A stretch of DNA of 26,043 nucleotides from UBA11346 sp038318565. GTDB lineage: Bacteria > Planctomycetota > UBA11346. How positions within the stretch are numbered: the first letter of the stretch is position 1; each line of letters starts with the position of its first letter. Positions 14,119 through 21,895 of this stretch are shown here, piece after piece. Both the position numbers and the translations under genes were made by a program. Below the pieces are notes generated by a model. The model did no database searches. It was not told the DNA's origin and saw only the letters and a program-made list of their open reading frames with translations. The stretch lies in the NCBI GenBank assembly GCA_038318565.1, contig JBBQCI010000058.1, forward strand, positions 1 to 26,043, given 5' to 3'.

Positions 14119-15732
14119 ATGCTCAGCGTAGCCGGTTTGTCGATGAACTTCGGCCAGAAGGTCCTGTTCGAGAACGTCAGCCTCAAATTCACGCCTGGCA
14201 ACTGCTATGGCATCATCGGGGCCAACGGGACCGGCAAATCGACCTTCGTCAAAATCCTGACCAAGGAGCTGGAGCAGGTTCTCGGTGAAGTCATCGTCGA
14301 ACCGGGCAAGCGGATGGGCTGGCTGCGCCAGGATATCAGCGGATACGATGATCAGACGGTCATCTCGGTCGCCCTGCGTGGGCATATCGAAGTGCACAGC
14401 ATCCAGACCCAACTCGACAAGCTGTACGCCAAGGGCGACATGGACGACAAGGACATGGCGCTGATGAGCAAGCTGCAGGAGCGCTTCGAGCAGATTGAAG
14501 GGTATTCCCAGGAATCGCTCGCCGCAGAGGTTCTGACCGACCTCGGGGTCGAGCCGGCCCTGCACCAGAAGCTGCTTGGAGACATCGACACCGCCAAGAA
14601 GGTGCGCGTGTTCCTCGCCCAGGCGCTGTTCTCCAAGCCTGATATCCTGCTGCTCGACGAGCCGACCAACAACCTCGACATCCCGGCCATCGTCTGGCTG
14701 GAGCAGTTCCTGGCCGATTACGAGGGCGTCATCGTCGTGGTCAGCCACGATCGCCACTTCCTCAACCGGGTGTGCACCCACACCCTCGACGTCGATTTCA
14801 AGACCATCCGTTCGTTCGCCGGACCGTACGACGTGTACCAGGCTCAGGAGCAGCTCGCCCGGGCGCATCGCGGCAAGGAAGCAGGCCGCGTCGAACGCCA
14901 GGTGCTGAAGCTCAAACGTTTCGTGGAGCGCTTCAAGTCGAACGCTGCCCGGTCGAAACAGGCGACCAGCCGCGAGAAGCTGATCGATCAGCTGTCCGGC
15001 CAGAAGGTGCAGCCCAGCTCGCGCGTCGCTCCTCGCCTGCACTTCAAATTCCAGAAACCGAGCGGTCAGGACGTGGTGAAGCTCGAGAAGCTGTCTTTCG
15101 GCCACGCTGGCGGGCCCCAGATCTGCGACAAGTTCGAGGCTCGCATCGACCGCGGCGACCGCATCGCGATCATCGGCAGGAACGGCATCGGCAAGACCAG
15201 CATGTGCCGACTGGTCCTCGGCGGCCTGGTTCCGGTCAAGGGCACCGTCACCTGGTCCAACACTACCAGCCGGGCCTACTTTCCCCAGGAAGGTGGCGAT
15301 CTCTTCAAGAACAAGGAACTGACCATCTTCGAGTGGATCCGTCAGTTCACCGAGAACCAGGACATCAACAACATGCGCGCCATGCTTGGCCGCATGCTGT
15401 TCTCGGGCGACGATGTGAAGAAGCAGGTCGGCGTGCTGTCCGGCGGCGAAAAGGTGCGCTGCCTGCTCTCGATGGTGATGCTGCAAGAGGCCAACACCCT
15501 GGTCCTTGATGAGCCGACCTCCCATCTGGACATGGAATCGATCGAAGCCTTGCAGGAGGCGCTCGAGGAGTTCCAGGGCACCCTGGTCGTGGTGAGCCAT
15601 GACCGCGAATTCATCGATAACGTGGCCAACCGCTGCTGGATCATGGAGGATGGCCCTGTTGGTGGACCGGCCAAGATCACCGACTGGCGCGGCGACTACA
15701 TCAACTACCGCAGCAGCCGGGGCTTGGAATGA
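14119..15732 (+). CDS. ybiT: ABC-F family ATPase YbiT
   Basis: The protein has 537 residues (E. coli YbiT has 530) with the same opening, MLSVAGLSMNFGQKVLFENV. Two ATPase domains flank a charged helical linker (about 255-325, with NAARSKQATSREKLIDQL). Walker A1 is GANGTGKS (34-41) and B1 LLLDEPTNNLD with D180-E181. Walker A2 is GRNGIGKT (353-360), the second signature LSGGE (440-444) and B2 D464-E465. The first signature is degenerate, as in YbiT itself. ABC-F proteins have no membrane part; they bind the ribosomal E site and relieve stalling or adjust translation. In the second D-loop region the usual Asn is Ser (PTSHLDMESIE). ATG at 14119 is chosen on the ribosome site and on the match to YbiT; in-frame GTG 14077 and ATG 14095 are rejected. 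Confidence 0.95.
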   Translation: MLSVAGLSMNFGQKVLFENVSLKFTPGNCYGIIGANGTGKSTFVKILTKELEQVLGEVIVEPGKRMGWLRQDISGYDDQTVISVALRGHIEVHSIQTQLDKLYAKGDMDDKDMALMSKLQERFEQIEGYSQESLAAEVLTDLGVEPALHQKLLGDIDTAKKVRVFLAQALFSKPDILLLDEPTNNLDIPAIVWLEQFLADYEGVIVVVSHDRHFLNRVCTHTLDVDFKTIRSFAGPYDVYQAQEQLARAHRGKEAGRVERQVLKLKRFVERFKSNAARSKQATSREKLIDQLSGQKVQPSSRVAPRLHFKFQKPSGQDVVKLEKLSFGHAGGPQICDKFEARIDRGDRIAIIGRNGIGKTSMCRLVLGGLVPVKGTVTWSNTTSRAYFPQEGGDLFKNKELTIFEWIRQFTENQDINNMRAMLGRMLFSGDDVKKQVGVLSGGEKVRCLLSMVMLQEANTLVLDEPTSHLDMESIEALQEALEEFQGTLVVVSHDREFIDNVANRCWIMEDGPVGGPAKITDWRGDYINYRSSRGLE

Positions 15733-15785
15733 AGGCGGACTGAATCAGACCCGCAGCGGTATTTTCGGCTGGCGGGAATGCCCTC

Positions 15786-16442
15786 ATGGGGCAACATGTT
15801 CACTCCATGCCAGCAAATGCCGTTCTGCTTCGTGCCGTCAAACGCTTTCGTCGGGCCGCCAGCTGGGTGGTGATCGTGGTGTTGTTCGCCCTGCTGTCCG
15901 TCTCCGTCAGCGCTTGGCCGGTGGGCGGCATCGCCGATCAGATTATGACCAACCTGGGTTTCATCCTGTTAGTTATTTGCGCGTTCGGACGCGTCTGGTC
16001 GTCGGTGTTCATCGCTGGCTACAAGAACGAGAAGTTGATCACGGTTGGGCCATACAGCCTGGTGCGCAATCCACTGTATGTGTTCAGCTTCTGCGGCGCG
16101 ATCGGCATCGGTCTGGTGTGCTGCAGCCTGACGGTTGTCGCCCTGCTGGTGCTGCCCTTCCTCGTGTGGTACCCGATTATGGTGACCGAGGAGGAGCAAT
16201 ACCTCGCTGATCGCCATCCAGAAGAATGGGCTGCCTACGCCAAGGCCACCCCGCGCTTCATCCCGGCCCTGCGCTGGCCGGTTCAACCCGAGTCGTATAC
16301 CGTCAACACCCGCAAAGTGACCAATGCCTTTGCTGACGCGATCTGGTTCCCGATCTCCGCACTAGCCATCAAGCTGGCGCTCAAGGGCATCGCCGAACTG
16401 CACGCTGCCGGCCACCTCCCGACGATCTGGCATCTGTACTGA
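15786..16442 (+). CDS. Isoprenylcysteine carboxyl methyltransferase-like membrane protein
   Basis: The protein has 218 residues with four or five hydrophobic helices. The family motif is clear: GPYSLVRNPLYVFSF, followed by a helix pair, then EEEQYLADRHPEEWAAYAKATPRFIP. In ICMT and phospholipid methyltransferases this region binds S-adenosylmethionine at the membrane face. Bacterial members methylate lipids or other small targets, mostly unidentified. An extra 55-residue C-terminal segment includes one more hydrophobic stretch (IWFPISALAIKLAL). GGGA lies 8 nt before ATG 15786; an ATG at 15807 is also possible. It follows ybiT by 53 bp and precedes the TerC gene by 42 bp on the same strand, so shared transcription is possible. 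Confidence 0.82.
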   Translation: MGQHVHSMPANAVLLRAVKRFRRAASWVVIVVLFALLSVSVSAWPVGGIADQIMTNLGFILLVICAFGRVWSSVFIAGYKNEKLITVGPYSLVRNPLYVFSFCGAIGIGLVCCSLTVVALLVLPFLVWYPIMVTEEEQYLADRHPEEWAAYAKATPRFIPALRWPVQPESYTVNTRKVTNAFADAIWFPISALAIKLALKGIAELHAAGHLPTIWHLY

Positions 16443-16484
16443 GTCGCTTGCCCTAGGGGCAGGCGCTTGGCATGGTGCCGACCC

Positions 16485-17270
16485 ATGGAAGTAGCAGTCG
16501 CCACCGAGGCCGTCCGTCATATCCCTGGCATCCTCAGTTCCGAGGCGTGGGCCGCCCTGGCCACGCCGGAAGCGCTGATCGCGGTCGCCACCCTTACGCT
16601 CCTCGAGATCGTACTCGGCATCGACAATATCGTGTTCCTCAGTGTGTTGACTGGACGACTGCCGCCCGAACAGCGGCCCCGGGCCCGTCGCATCGGCTTG
16701 TTGCTGGCGATGGGCATGCGCATCCTGCTGTTGCTGTCGATCAGCTGGATCATGTCGCTGACCAAGCCGCTGCTGACCATTGCCGGTCATGACTTGACCG
16801 GCCAACGGCTGATCCTGCTGTTAGGTGGGGCTTTCCTGCTGTGGAAATCGGTCAAGGAGATTCACCACAAGGTCGAGGGCCACGCCGAGGCGCAGGGGGC
16901 TGCCGGTGCCGTCACCGCGACCATGGGCGCCGTGTTGGTGCAGATCGCCCTGATTGACCTGGTGTTCAGCCTCGACTCAGTGATCACCGCGGTCGGCATG
17001 ACGACGAATGTCCCGGCCATGATCATCGCCGTGGTTTCATCCGTGTGCGTGATGATGTGGGCGGCGGGTCCGATTGGCGACTTCGTCGAACGTCATCCGG
17101 CGGTGAAGATCCTCGCCCTCGCCTTCCTCATCCTGATCGGCGTTCTGCTCATCGCCGAGGGTCTGGGCCAGCATATGAACAAAGGCTACATCTACTTTGC
17201 CATGGCCTTCGCCCTGGGTGTCGAACTGTTGCAGATCCGCATGCAGAAGAAGGTCGGACAGCATCCGTAG
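16485..17270 (+). CDS. TerC-family integral membrane protein (YgdQ-like)
   Basis: The protein has 261 residues and seven or eight membrane helices. It follows E. coli YgdQ closely: TLTLLEIVLGIDNIVFLSVL, ILLLGGAFLLWKSVKEIH, ALIDLVFSLDSVITAVGM, GDFVERHPAVKILALAFLIL and KGYIYFAMAFALGVELL. The two Asp-bearing repeats (GIDN and SLDS) are the conserved core of the family, now linked to metal ion export, notably manganese, and to metallating exported enzymes. Tellurite resistance is the historical name only. ATG 16485 matches the YgdQ start better than TTG 16467. No strong ribosome site is visible and no manganese riboswitch could be recognised upstream. Confidence 0.92.
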   Translation: MEVAVATEAVRHIPGILSSEAWAALATPEALIAVATLTLLEIVLGIDNIVFLSVLTGRLPPEQRPRARRIGLLLAMGMRILLLLSISWIMSLTKPLLTIAGHDLTGQRLILLLGGAFLLWKSVKEIHHKVEGHAEAQGAAGAVTATMGAVLVQIALIDLVFSLDSVITAVGMTTNVPAMIIAVVSSVCVMMWAAGPIGDFVERHPAVKILALAFLILIGVLLIAEGLGQHMNKGYIYFAMAFALGVELLQIRMQKKVGQHP

Positions 17271-17310
17271 CCACATGCGCAAGATGTGCTGCTTGCCGAG
17301 TTCAGCTGTC

Positions 17311-17385
17311 CCCCTGACGCGTTCGACCAGTTCCAGCCCATAGCTGGCAAGGGCCACCAGCAGCGCAGGCTCGGCGGTTCGTCGC
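17311..17385 (-). pseudogene. Relic of a RibBX/RibA C-terminal end
   Basis: Bases 17311-17361 match 19234-19284, the 3' end of the intact ribB-type gene, at 43 of 51 positions and in the same orientation. Translated on the minus strand the relic reads LVALASYGLELVERVRG against LVALAGYGLELVERVRG. Nearly all differences are synonymous, so this was once coding sequence under selection. Weak similarity continues for about eight more residues upstream (TAEPALLV against TNSDRPLV). The stop codon is lost and no other part of the gene remains. It sits in the 205-bp gap between the TerC and chemoreceptor genes; the rest of the gap has no other recognisable content except the chemoreceptor ribosome site. 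Confidence 0.7.
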
Positions 17386-17475
17386 AATGGTACCCATCCC
17401 CGCGAGTCTTGACCATCTGCCACGTCTGCTTGCCAAGCCAGCCAAGGCAGCATAGCGTGCCTGCAGGAGTCGACC

Positions 17476-19188
17476 ATGTCTTACCGCCATTGGCCGCTGA
17501 TCGTGAAGCTCATGTGTATCGCCGCTGTCGGACTGCTGTTGGCTGGCGCCATCGGCTTGCTCGCGTTCGCTGCCCTCGGCCGCTCCGCTGCGCTCGCCGA
17601 GGCGCGCATTCGCGATGGGTTGATGGCCGCGCGCACCGCCGAACTGAGACACGACTGCGAGCTCGCCGTCGATCTGCTGCGCTCGCAGAGCGCCGGCCTG
17701 GACGCGGCAGCGCGCAAGGAGCGCCTACGCGCCCTGCTCGGCGACGTCTTCTTCATGAAGGGGGTTTCGGGCAAGGCCAGCGGCTACTTCTTCGCCTACG
17801 ACGGCCAGGGCGTGACCCTACTGCTGCCGCCCAACAAGAAGTTGCATGACGTCAACCGCTGGGATCTGCAGGCCAACGGGGTGCATGTCGTGCGCGGTCT
17901 GGTCGAGGCCGGAGTCAAGGGCGGCGGGACCTTCACCTATCTCTACGCCAAGCCGGACGGTCCGAAGGGGGCCGACGGAAAGGATATCCCGCTGCCGAAG
18001 CTGTCGTACTCCACGCCCATCACCTGGGACGAGGGCGGCGTCCGCTTCGACCCCGGCTGGTACATCGGCATCGGCGCCTATGTCGATGACATTGAGGCCG
18101 AGGTACAGGCCCTGGCGACGCAGATGCGGGCCGAGAACGAAACGCAGATGCAGCGGGCAGCGCTGGTCGCCCTGGTGCTGCTGCTGCTAGCGCTGGCGCT
18201 GACCGCGCTGATCGCGCGTTCCATCTCCCGGCCGATGCAACAGGTGCGCGAGGCCCTCGATCGTCTCGCCGAGGGCCGACTCGAAGGCCTGGGCGGACTA
18301 GATCGGCGCGACGAACTCGGCCGCATGGCGGACTCGCTTGATCGGGCAGTGGCTGGAGTGCGCGGCGCCCTACGCGCCGACCGCGTCGACTGGGCTGCGG
18401 TCGAGCGGCAGACCACTGCCCGGGGCGAGCTGGAACGTCAACTCGCCGCAGCCGCTGCCGAGCTCGACGCCGTCAGCCAGAGCCTTGCCGCCGCCGCTGC
18501 CGAGACCAGCGCCCAGGCGTCCGCGGTTGCGGCTTCGGCCGAGCAAGTCTCACGCGGGGTCGGCTCGGTGTCGGCCGGGGCCGAGGAAATGACGGCGACG
18601 ATTAGCGAAATCGCGCGCAGCGCCGCCGAGGCGGCACGCATTGCCAACGAGGCAGTCGAGGCCAGCCGGCGCGCGCGCGAGGCGGCGGAACGCCTCGGTG
18701 CCAGCAGCGCGGCCATCGGCGAGGCGGTACAACTGATCTCCGGAATCGCCGAGCAGACCAACCTGCTGGCCCTGAACGCCACCATTGAGGCGGCACGGGC
18801 CGGCGAGGCCGGGCGCGGCTTCGCTGTGGTTGCCAGCGAGGTCAAGGAACTTGCACGGAGCACCAGCCAGGCGACCGCGCGCATCCAGGGCATGATCGCC
18901 AGCATTCAGGGCGATACGGCTGCCGTGCGTGAGGGGCTGGGCGCCGCCGGTTCGGTCATCGACCGCATTGGCAGCGCCACCGGCTCGATCGCCACCGCCA
19001 CCGAGGAGCAGACGGCGACCACCCGCGAGATGACGCGCACCGTTGCTGAGGCCAACCAGGGAGTGCAGGAAATCGCCCGCACTGTCGCCAACGTCGCCCA
19101 AGCGGCCAAAGACGCCAGCGCCGGTGCCGAGGCGACCAAGCGCTCGGCGGCCGAGCTGAATCGCATCGCCGCCGGGTTGAAGGGCTAG
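17476..19188 (+). CDS. Methyl-accepting chemotaxis protein with single Cache sensor
   Basis: The protein has 570 residues. Membrane helix 1 is at about 10-34. The periplasmic domain (35-225) has the sCache_2 pattern: GKASGYFFAYDGQGVTLLLP, LHDVNRWDLQANG, KLSYSTPITW and GWYIGIGAYVDDI. Helix 2 is at 227-247, then HAMP (RPMQQVREALDRLAEGRLEG) and a long Ala-rich coiled coil. The signalling tip starts at I424 (IAEQTNLLALNATIEAARAG) and contacts CheA and CheW. The C-terminus lacks the pentapeptide used to tether CheR/CheB. sCache receptors often sense small organic acids; the ligand here is unknown. AGGAG lies 6 nt before ATG 17476. No other chemotaxis gene is near. The gene is bracketed by two copies of a riboflavin-gene tail, so it may be a later arrival. 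Confidence 0.95.
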   Translation: MSYRHWPLIVKLMCIAAVGLLLAGAIGLLAFAALGRSAALAEARIRDGLMAARTAELRHDCELAVDLLRSQSAGLDAAARKERLRALLGDVFFMKGVSGKASGYFFAYDGQGVTLLLPPNKKLHDVNRWDLQANGVHVVRGLVEAGVKGGGTFTYLYAKPDGPKGADGKDIPLPKLSYSTPITWDEGGVRFDPGWYIGIGAYVDDIEAEVQALATQMRAENETQMQRAALVALVLLLLALALTALIARSISRPMQQVREALDRLAEGRLEGLGGLDRRDELGRMADSLDRAVAGVRGALRADRVDWAAVERQTTARGELERQLAAAAAELDAVSQSLAAAAAETSAQASAVAASAEQVSRGVGSVSAGAEEMTATISEIARSAAEAARIANEAVEASRRAREAAERLGASSAAIGEAVQLISGIAEQTNLLALNATIEAARAGEAGRGFAVVASEVKELARSTSQATARIQGMIASIQGDTAAVREGLGAAGSVIDRIGSATGSIATATEEQTATTREMTRTVAEANQGVQEIARTVANVAQAAKDASAGAEATKRSAAELNRIAAGLKG

Positions 19189-19213
19189 TCGCCTATCGGA
19201 GACAAGCGACTAG
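19185..19213 (+). terminator. Hairpin at the end of the chemoreceptor gene
   Basis: CTAGTCGC (19185-19192), which includes the stop codon, pairs with GCGACTAG (19206-19213) around a 13-nt loop. No T-run follows. It lies in the 41-bp gap between two converging genes and could serve either strand. Confidence 0.45.
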
Positions 19214-19237
19214 GGGCTCCTAGGTCCTCCTAGCCCC
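19213..19237 (-). terminator. Second hairpin in the convergent gap
   Basis: GGGGCT (19213-19218) pairs with AGCCCC (19232-19237), with a CCTAGG palindrome in the loop. It overlaps the stop codon of the ribB-type gene. It competes for base 19213 with the neighbouring hairpin. Confidence 0.35.
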
Positions 19238-20342
19238 GGACGCGCTCGACCAGTTCCAATCCATAACCGGCCAGGGCGACCAGCGGACGGTCACTGTTGG
19301 TCATCAGGCGCAGACGGCGCACGCCGAGATGGCGCAGGATCTGGGCGCCGATGCCATAGTCGCGGTTGTCCATTACCGCTGAACTGCTGGGTTCGGCGCG
19401 GTGATCGGTGCCGCCGAGTTTGACCAGGCGGCTGGGCAGGTCGGTGCCGTCGGTGTCGCGCATGTACAGCAGGACGCCGCCGCCAGCATCGCGCAGAGCT
19501 TTTAGTGAATTGCGCGGGGAAAGCTTCCAACCGTCGCCGAAGACGTCGTCAAAAACCTGTTCCTTTGCCACCCGCACGAGCACGGGGTCCTGGCATTCGC
19601 GACCTGGGCCGAAGCGGTCGCCTACTACAATGGCCAAGTGGTGCTCGCCGTTGACGCTCTCGCGGTAGCAGAAGGCGCGGGCGGGGCCGGCATCGGTCTC
19701 AACCTGTGCCTCGGCGACCAGGTTGACCAGAGATTCGCGACGTTCGCGCCAGGCAATCAGGTCAGCGATCGAGGCGAGCAGCAATCCGTGCTCGGCGCAG
19801 TAAAGCTCCAAATCCGGCAGCCGGGCCATCTCGCCGTCTGGTTTCATGATTTCACAGATGACGGCAGCAGGATTGCATCCTGCCAGCCTAGCGAGGTCGA
19901 CGCCGGCCTCGGTGTGCCCAGCGCGCACCAACACGCCACCATCGCGGGCACGCAGCGGGAAAACGTGACCCGGGGTGACGATGTCCTGCGGTTTGGCGTC
20001 GTCGGCGGTCGCGACCTGGATGGTGCGGGCACGATCGGCGGCGCTGATGCCGGTGGTGACGCCCTCGCGCGCCTCGATCGACAGAGTGAAGGCCGTGCCC
20101 ATGCGGCTGCGGTTGTCCTTGGTCATCATCGGCAGGCCGAGGCGATCCAGCATCGGCCCGTCCATGCTCAGGCAGATCAGCCCACAGGCCTTGGTGGCCA
20201 TGAAGGCGATGTGCTTGGCGGCGCAGTGCTGGGCCGGGATGACGAGGTCGCCTTCGTTCTCGCGATCTTCATCGTCGACTAGGACGATCATCTCTCCGCG
20301 ACGGAAGGCTTCGAGGACCTGGGGTATGGTGGCGAGAGGCAT
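19230..20342 (-). CDS. ribB: 3,4-dihydroxy-2-butanone 4-phosphate synthase fused to a degenerate GTP cyclohydrolase II-like domain (RibBX type)
   Basis: The protein has 370 residues. Residues 1-205 are a complete RibB: DDEDRENEGD (23-32), GTAFTLSIEAREGVTTGISA, PGHVFPLRA and HTE (143-145). RibB makes the four-carbon unit of riboflavin from ribulose 5-phosphate. Residues 206-370 align with RibA but lack its active site. The zinc-binding cysteines are gone (VRVAKEQVFDDVFGDGWKLS where RibA has HSEC...CDC), and the catalytic RQEGRxIGL segment reads RDTDGTDL. Only the framework and the end LMTNS...YGLELVERV remain. So GTP cyclohydrolase II activity is unlikely and a separate ribA is needed. Known RibBX proteins share this layout. 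ATG 20342 is one base after the trpE stop (TGACATG), so translation is probably coupled. Confidence 0.9.
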   Translation of the reverse strand: MPLATIPQVLEAFRRGEMIVLVDDEDRENEGDLVIPAQHCAAKHIAFMATKACGLICLSMDGPMLDRLGLPMMTKDNRSRMGTAFTLSIEAREGVTTGISAADRARTIQVATADDAKPQDIVTPGHVFPLRARDGGVLVRAGHTEAGVDLARLAGCNPAAVICEIMKPDGEMARLPDLELYCAEHGLLLASIADLIAWRERRESLVNLVAEAQVETDAGPARAFCYRESVNGEHHLAIVVGDRFGPGRECQDPVLVRVAKEQVFDDVFGDGWKLSPRNSLKALRDAGGGVLLYMRDTDGTDLPSRLVKLGGTDHRAEPSSSAVMDNRDYGIGAQILRHLGVRRLRLMTNSDRPLVALAGYGLELVERVRG

Positions 20343-20343
20343 G

Positions 20344-21816
20344 TCAGAACTGCCCGGCGCGGGCAATTGCCATGAGTGTCGCCCGCGCCTTGCGCAGGGT
20401 CTCCTCGTGTTCGCCCTGCGGGGTCGAGTCGGCGACCACGCCGGCACCGGCCTGCACATGCGCCTCGCCAGGGGTCAGGATAGCGGTACGCAGGGCAATA
20501 CAGGTGTCGAGATTGCCGCGGAAGTCGAGGTAGCCGACGGCGCCAGCGTAGGGGCCGCGTTTCACCGGTTCCAGTTCGTCGATGATGCGCATCGACATGA
20601 CCTTGGGCGCTCCGCTGACGGTGCCGGCCGGGTGGCAGGCGCGCAGCGCATCCAGCGCATCGAGGTCGTCGCGCAACTCGCCCTCGACGTGGCTGACGAT
20701 GTGCTGCACATGACTGTAGCGCTCGATGATGAACTGCTCGGTCAGCTGCACGGTGCCGGGTTTGCACACCCGACCGACATCATTGCGGCCGAGATCGATC
20801 AGCATGGTGTGCTCGGCGATCTCTTTCGGATCGGCCAGCAGATGCCTGGCTAGTTCCTCGTCCTCGGCCGGGGTCTTGCCGCGCGGGGCGGTGCCGGCGA
20901 TCGGGCGAACCGCCACCTTGCGATCTTCGACCCGCACCAGCAATTCGGGCGAGGCTCCGACTAGGGCGCTGTCGCCCAGGCGGAGGTAGAACAGATAGGG
21001 GGACGGGTTCAGGCTGCGCAGGCTGCGATAGACCTGGAACGGGCTGACGTGGCAGGCCGTGGTCAGGCGCTGGCTGAGCACGACTTGAAAGCTGTCGCCG
21101 GCACGGATGCGCTCCTGGATGATGCCGACGCTCTCGTGGAACCGGGCTACCGGCGTGTGCGCATGCCATTCCGGCTCGACCGCTGGCTGCGGCTCGACCA
21201 AGCGGACCGGGGCGGGTGCTTCCATGCGACGGGTCAACGCATCAAGGTCGCGGTTGGCGCGGGCATATTCGGCCTCGACCGTGCGGCCGTCACTGAGATC
21301 GAGGTGCGCGATCAACAGGAGGTGGTTGAAGCTGTGGTCGAACACCAGGACGGTGTCGCAGTGCATCAGATGGACGTCGGGCAGGCCGAGTTTGTCGGGC
21401 GGGCAATTGGGCAGCGGCTCGGCGGCGCGCACCACGTCGTAGCCCCAGTATCCGACCAGACCGCCGGTGAACCGAGGCAGGCCGGGAATGACCGCCGTTT
21501 TGAAACGCCGATGGTAGGCGCGCACGGCGCTGAACGGATCGCCGTCGAGCGGTTCCGAACGGCCATCGGCGTGGATCAGGGTGATGTGCTCCAGATCGCC
21601 AACCAGGCGCGCCTTGGGCTGCACGCCCAGCATGCTGTAGCGCGCCACGCGCTCGCCGCCGACCACGCTCTCGAACAGGAAGGCGTGCGGCTCGTCAGCC
21701 AAGCGCGATAGCGCGCCGACCGGGGTCAGGTCATCGGCGACCAGCCGACGAACCACCGGAATGAGGTTATAGCCCTGGGCGGCGAGTTGCTTGCAGGTGG
21801 CGAGATCAGGCGTCAT
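20344..21816 (-). CDS. trpE: Anthranilate synthase component I
   Basis: The protein has 490 residues. N-terminal features include FLFESVVGGERVARYSMLG, the region that binds feedback-inhibiting tryptophan, and FTGGLVGYWGYD. The chorismate-binding domain carries the family motifs: RIRAGDSFQVVLSQR, LRSLNPSPYLFYL, VRPIAGTAPRG, MLIDLGRNDVGRV, HPAGTVSGAPKVMSMRIID, GPYAGAVGYLDFRG and QAGAGVVADSTPQGE. It converts chorismate to anthranilate using ammonia from its partner TrpG. PabB and other chorismate enzymes are less likely because of the LGRNDVGR and GYLDF context. No trpG or other trp gene follows; the next gene is ribB, one base away. No leader peptide or attenuator is apparent in the 79 bp upstream. 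Confidence 0.93.
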   Translation of the reverse strand: MTPDLATCKQLAAQGYNLIPVVRRLVADDLTPVGALSRLADEPHAFLFESVVGGERVARYSMLGVQPKARLVGDLEHITLIHADGRSEPLDGDPFSAVRAYHRRFKTAVIPGLPRFTGGLVGYWGYDVVRAAEPLPNCPPDKLGLPDVHLMHCDTVLVFDHSFNHLLLIAHLDLSDGRTVEAEYARANRDLDALTRRMEAPAPVRLVEPQPAVEPEWHAHTPVARFHESVGIIQERIRAGDSFQVVLSQRLTTACHVSPFQVYRSLRSLNPSPYLFYLRLGDSALVGASPELLVRVEDRKVAVRPIAGTAPRGKTPAEDEELARHLLADPKEIAEHTMLIDLGRNDVGRVCKPGTVQLTEQFIIERYSHVQHIVSHVEGELRDDLDALDALRACHPAGTVSGAPKVMSMRIIDELEPVKRGPYAGAVGYLDFRGNLDTCIALRTAILTPGEAHVQAGAGVVADSTPQGEHEETLRKARATLMAIARAGQF

Positions 21817-21859
21817 GGGTCGATGGTCCGTTGGACATGGGTGGGTATTTCAACGCGCC

Positions 21860-21871
21860 CATGTCGACATG
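21860..21871. promoter_or_regulatory. 12-bp perfect palindrome between potD and trpE
   Basis: CATGTCGACATG lies 44 bp upstream of the trpE start, in the 79-bp gap after potD. It could be an operator for trpE or chance. No obvious terminator with a T-run separates the two genes. Confidence 0.25.
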
Positions 21872-21895
21872 CCAGCATTGGTTCCCGCTGGCCGT

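Noticed and set aside
14020..15600. A 526-codon open frame on the minus strand
   Set aside because: It lies wholly antisense to ybiT, which matches a known family throughout. The translation is a His/Leu/Gln/Asp-rich composition typical of shadow frames in GC-rich DNA.
19638..20282. A 214-codon plus-strand frame opposite the ribB-type gene
   Set aside because: It has no family features and is the complement of the well-conserved RibB domain.
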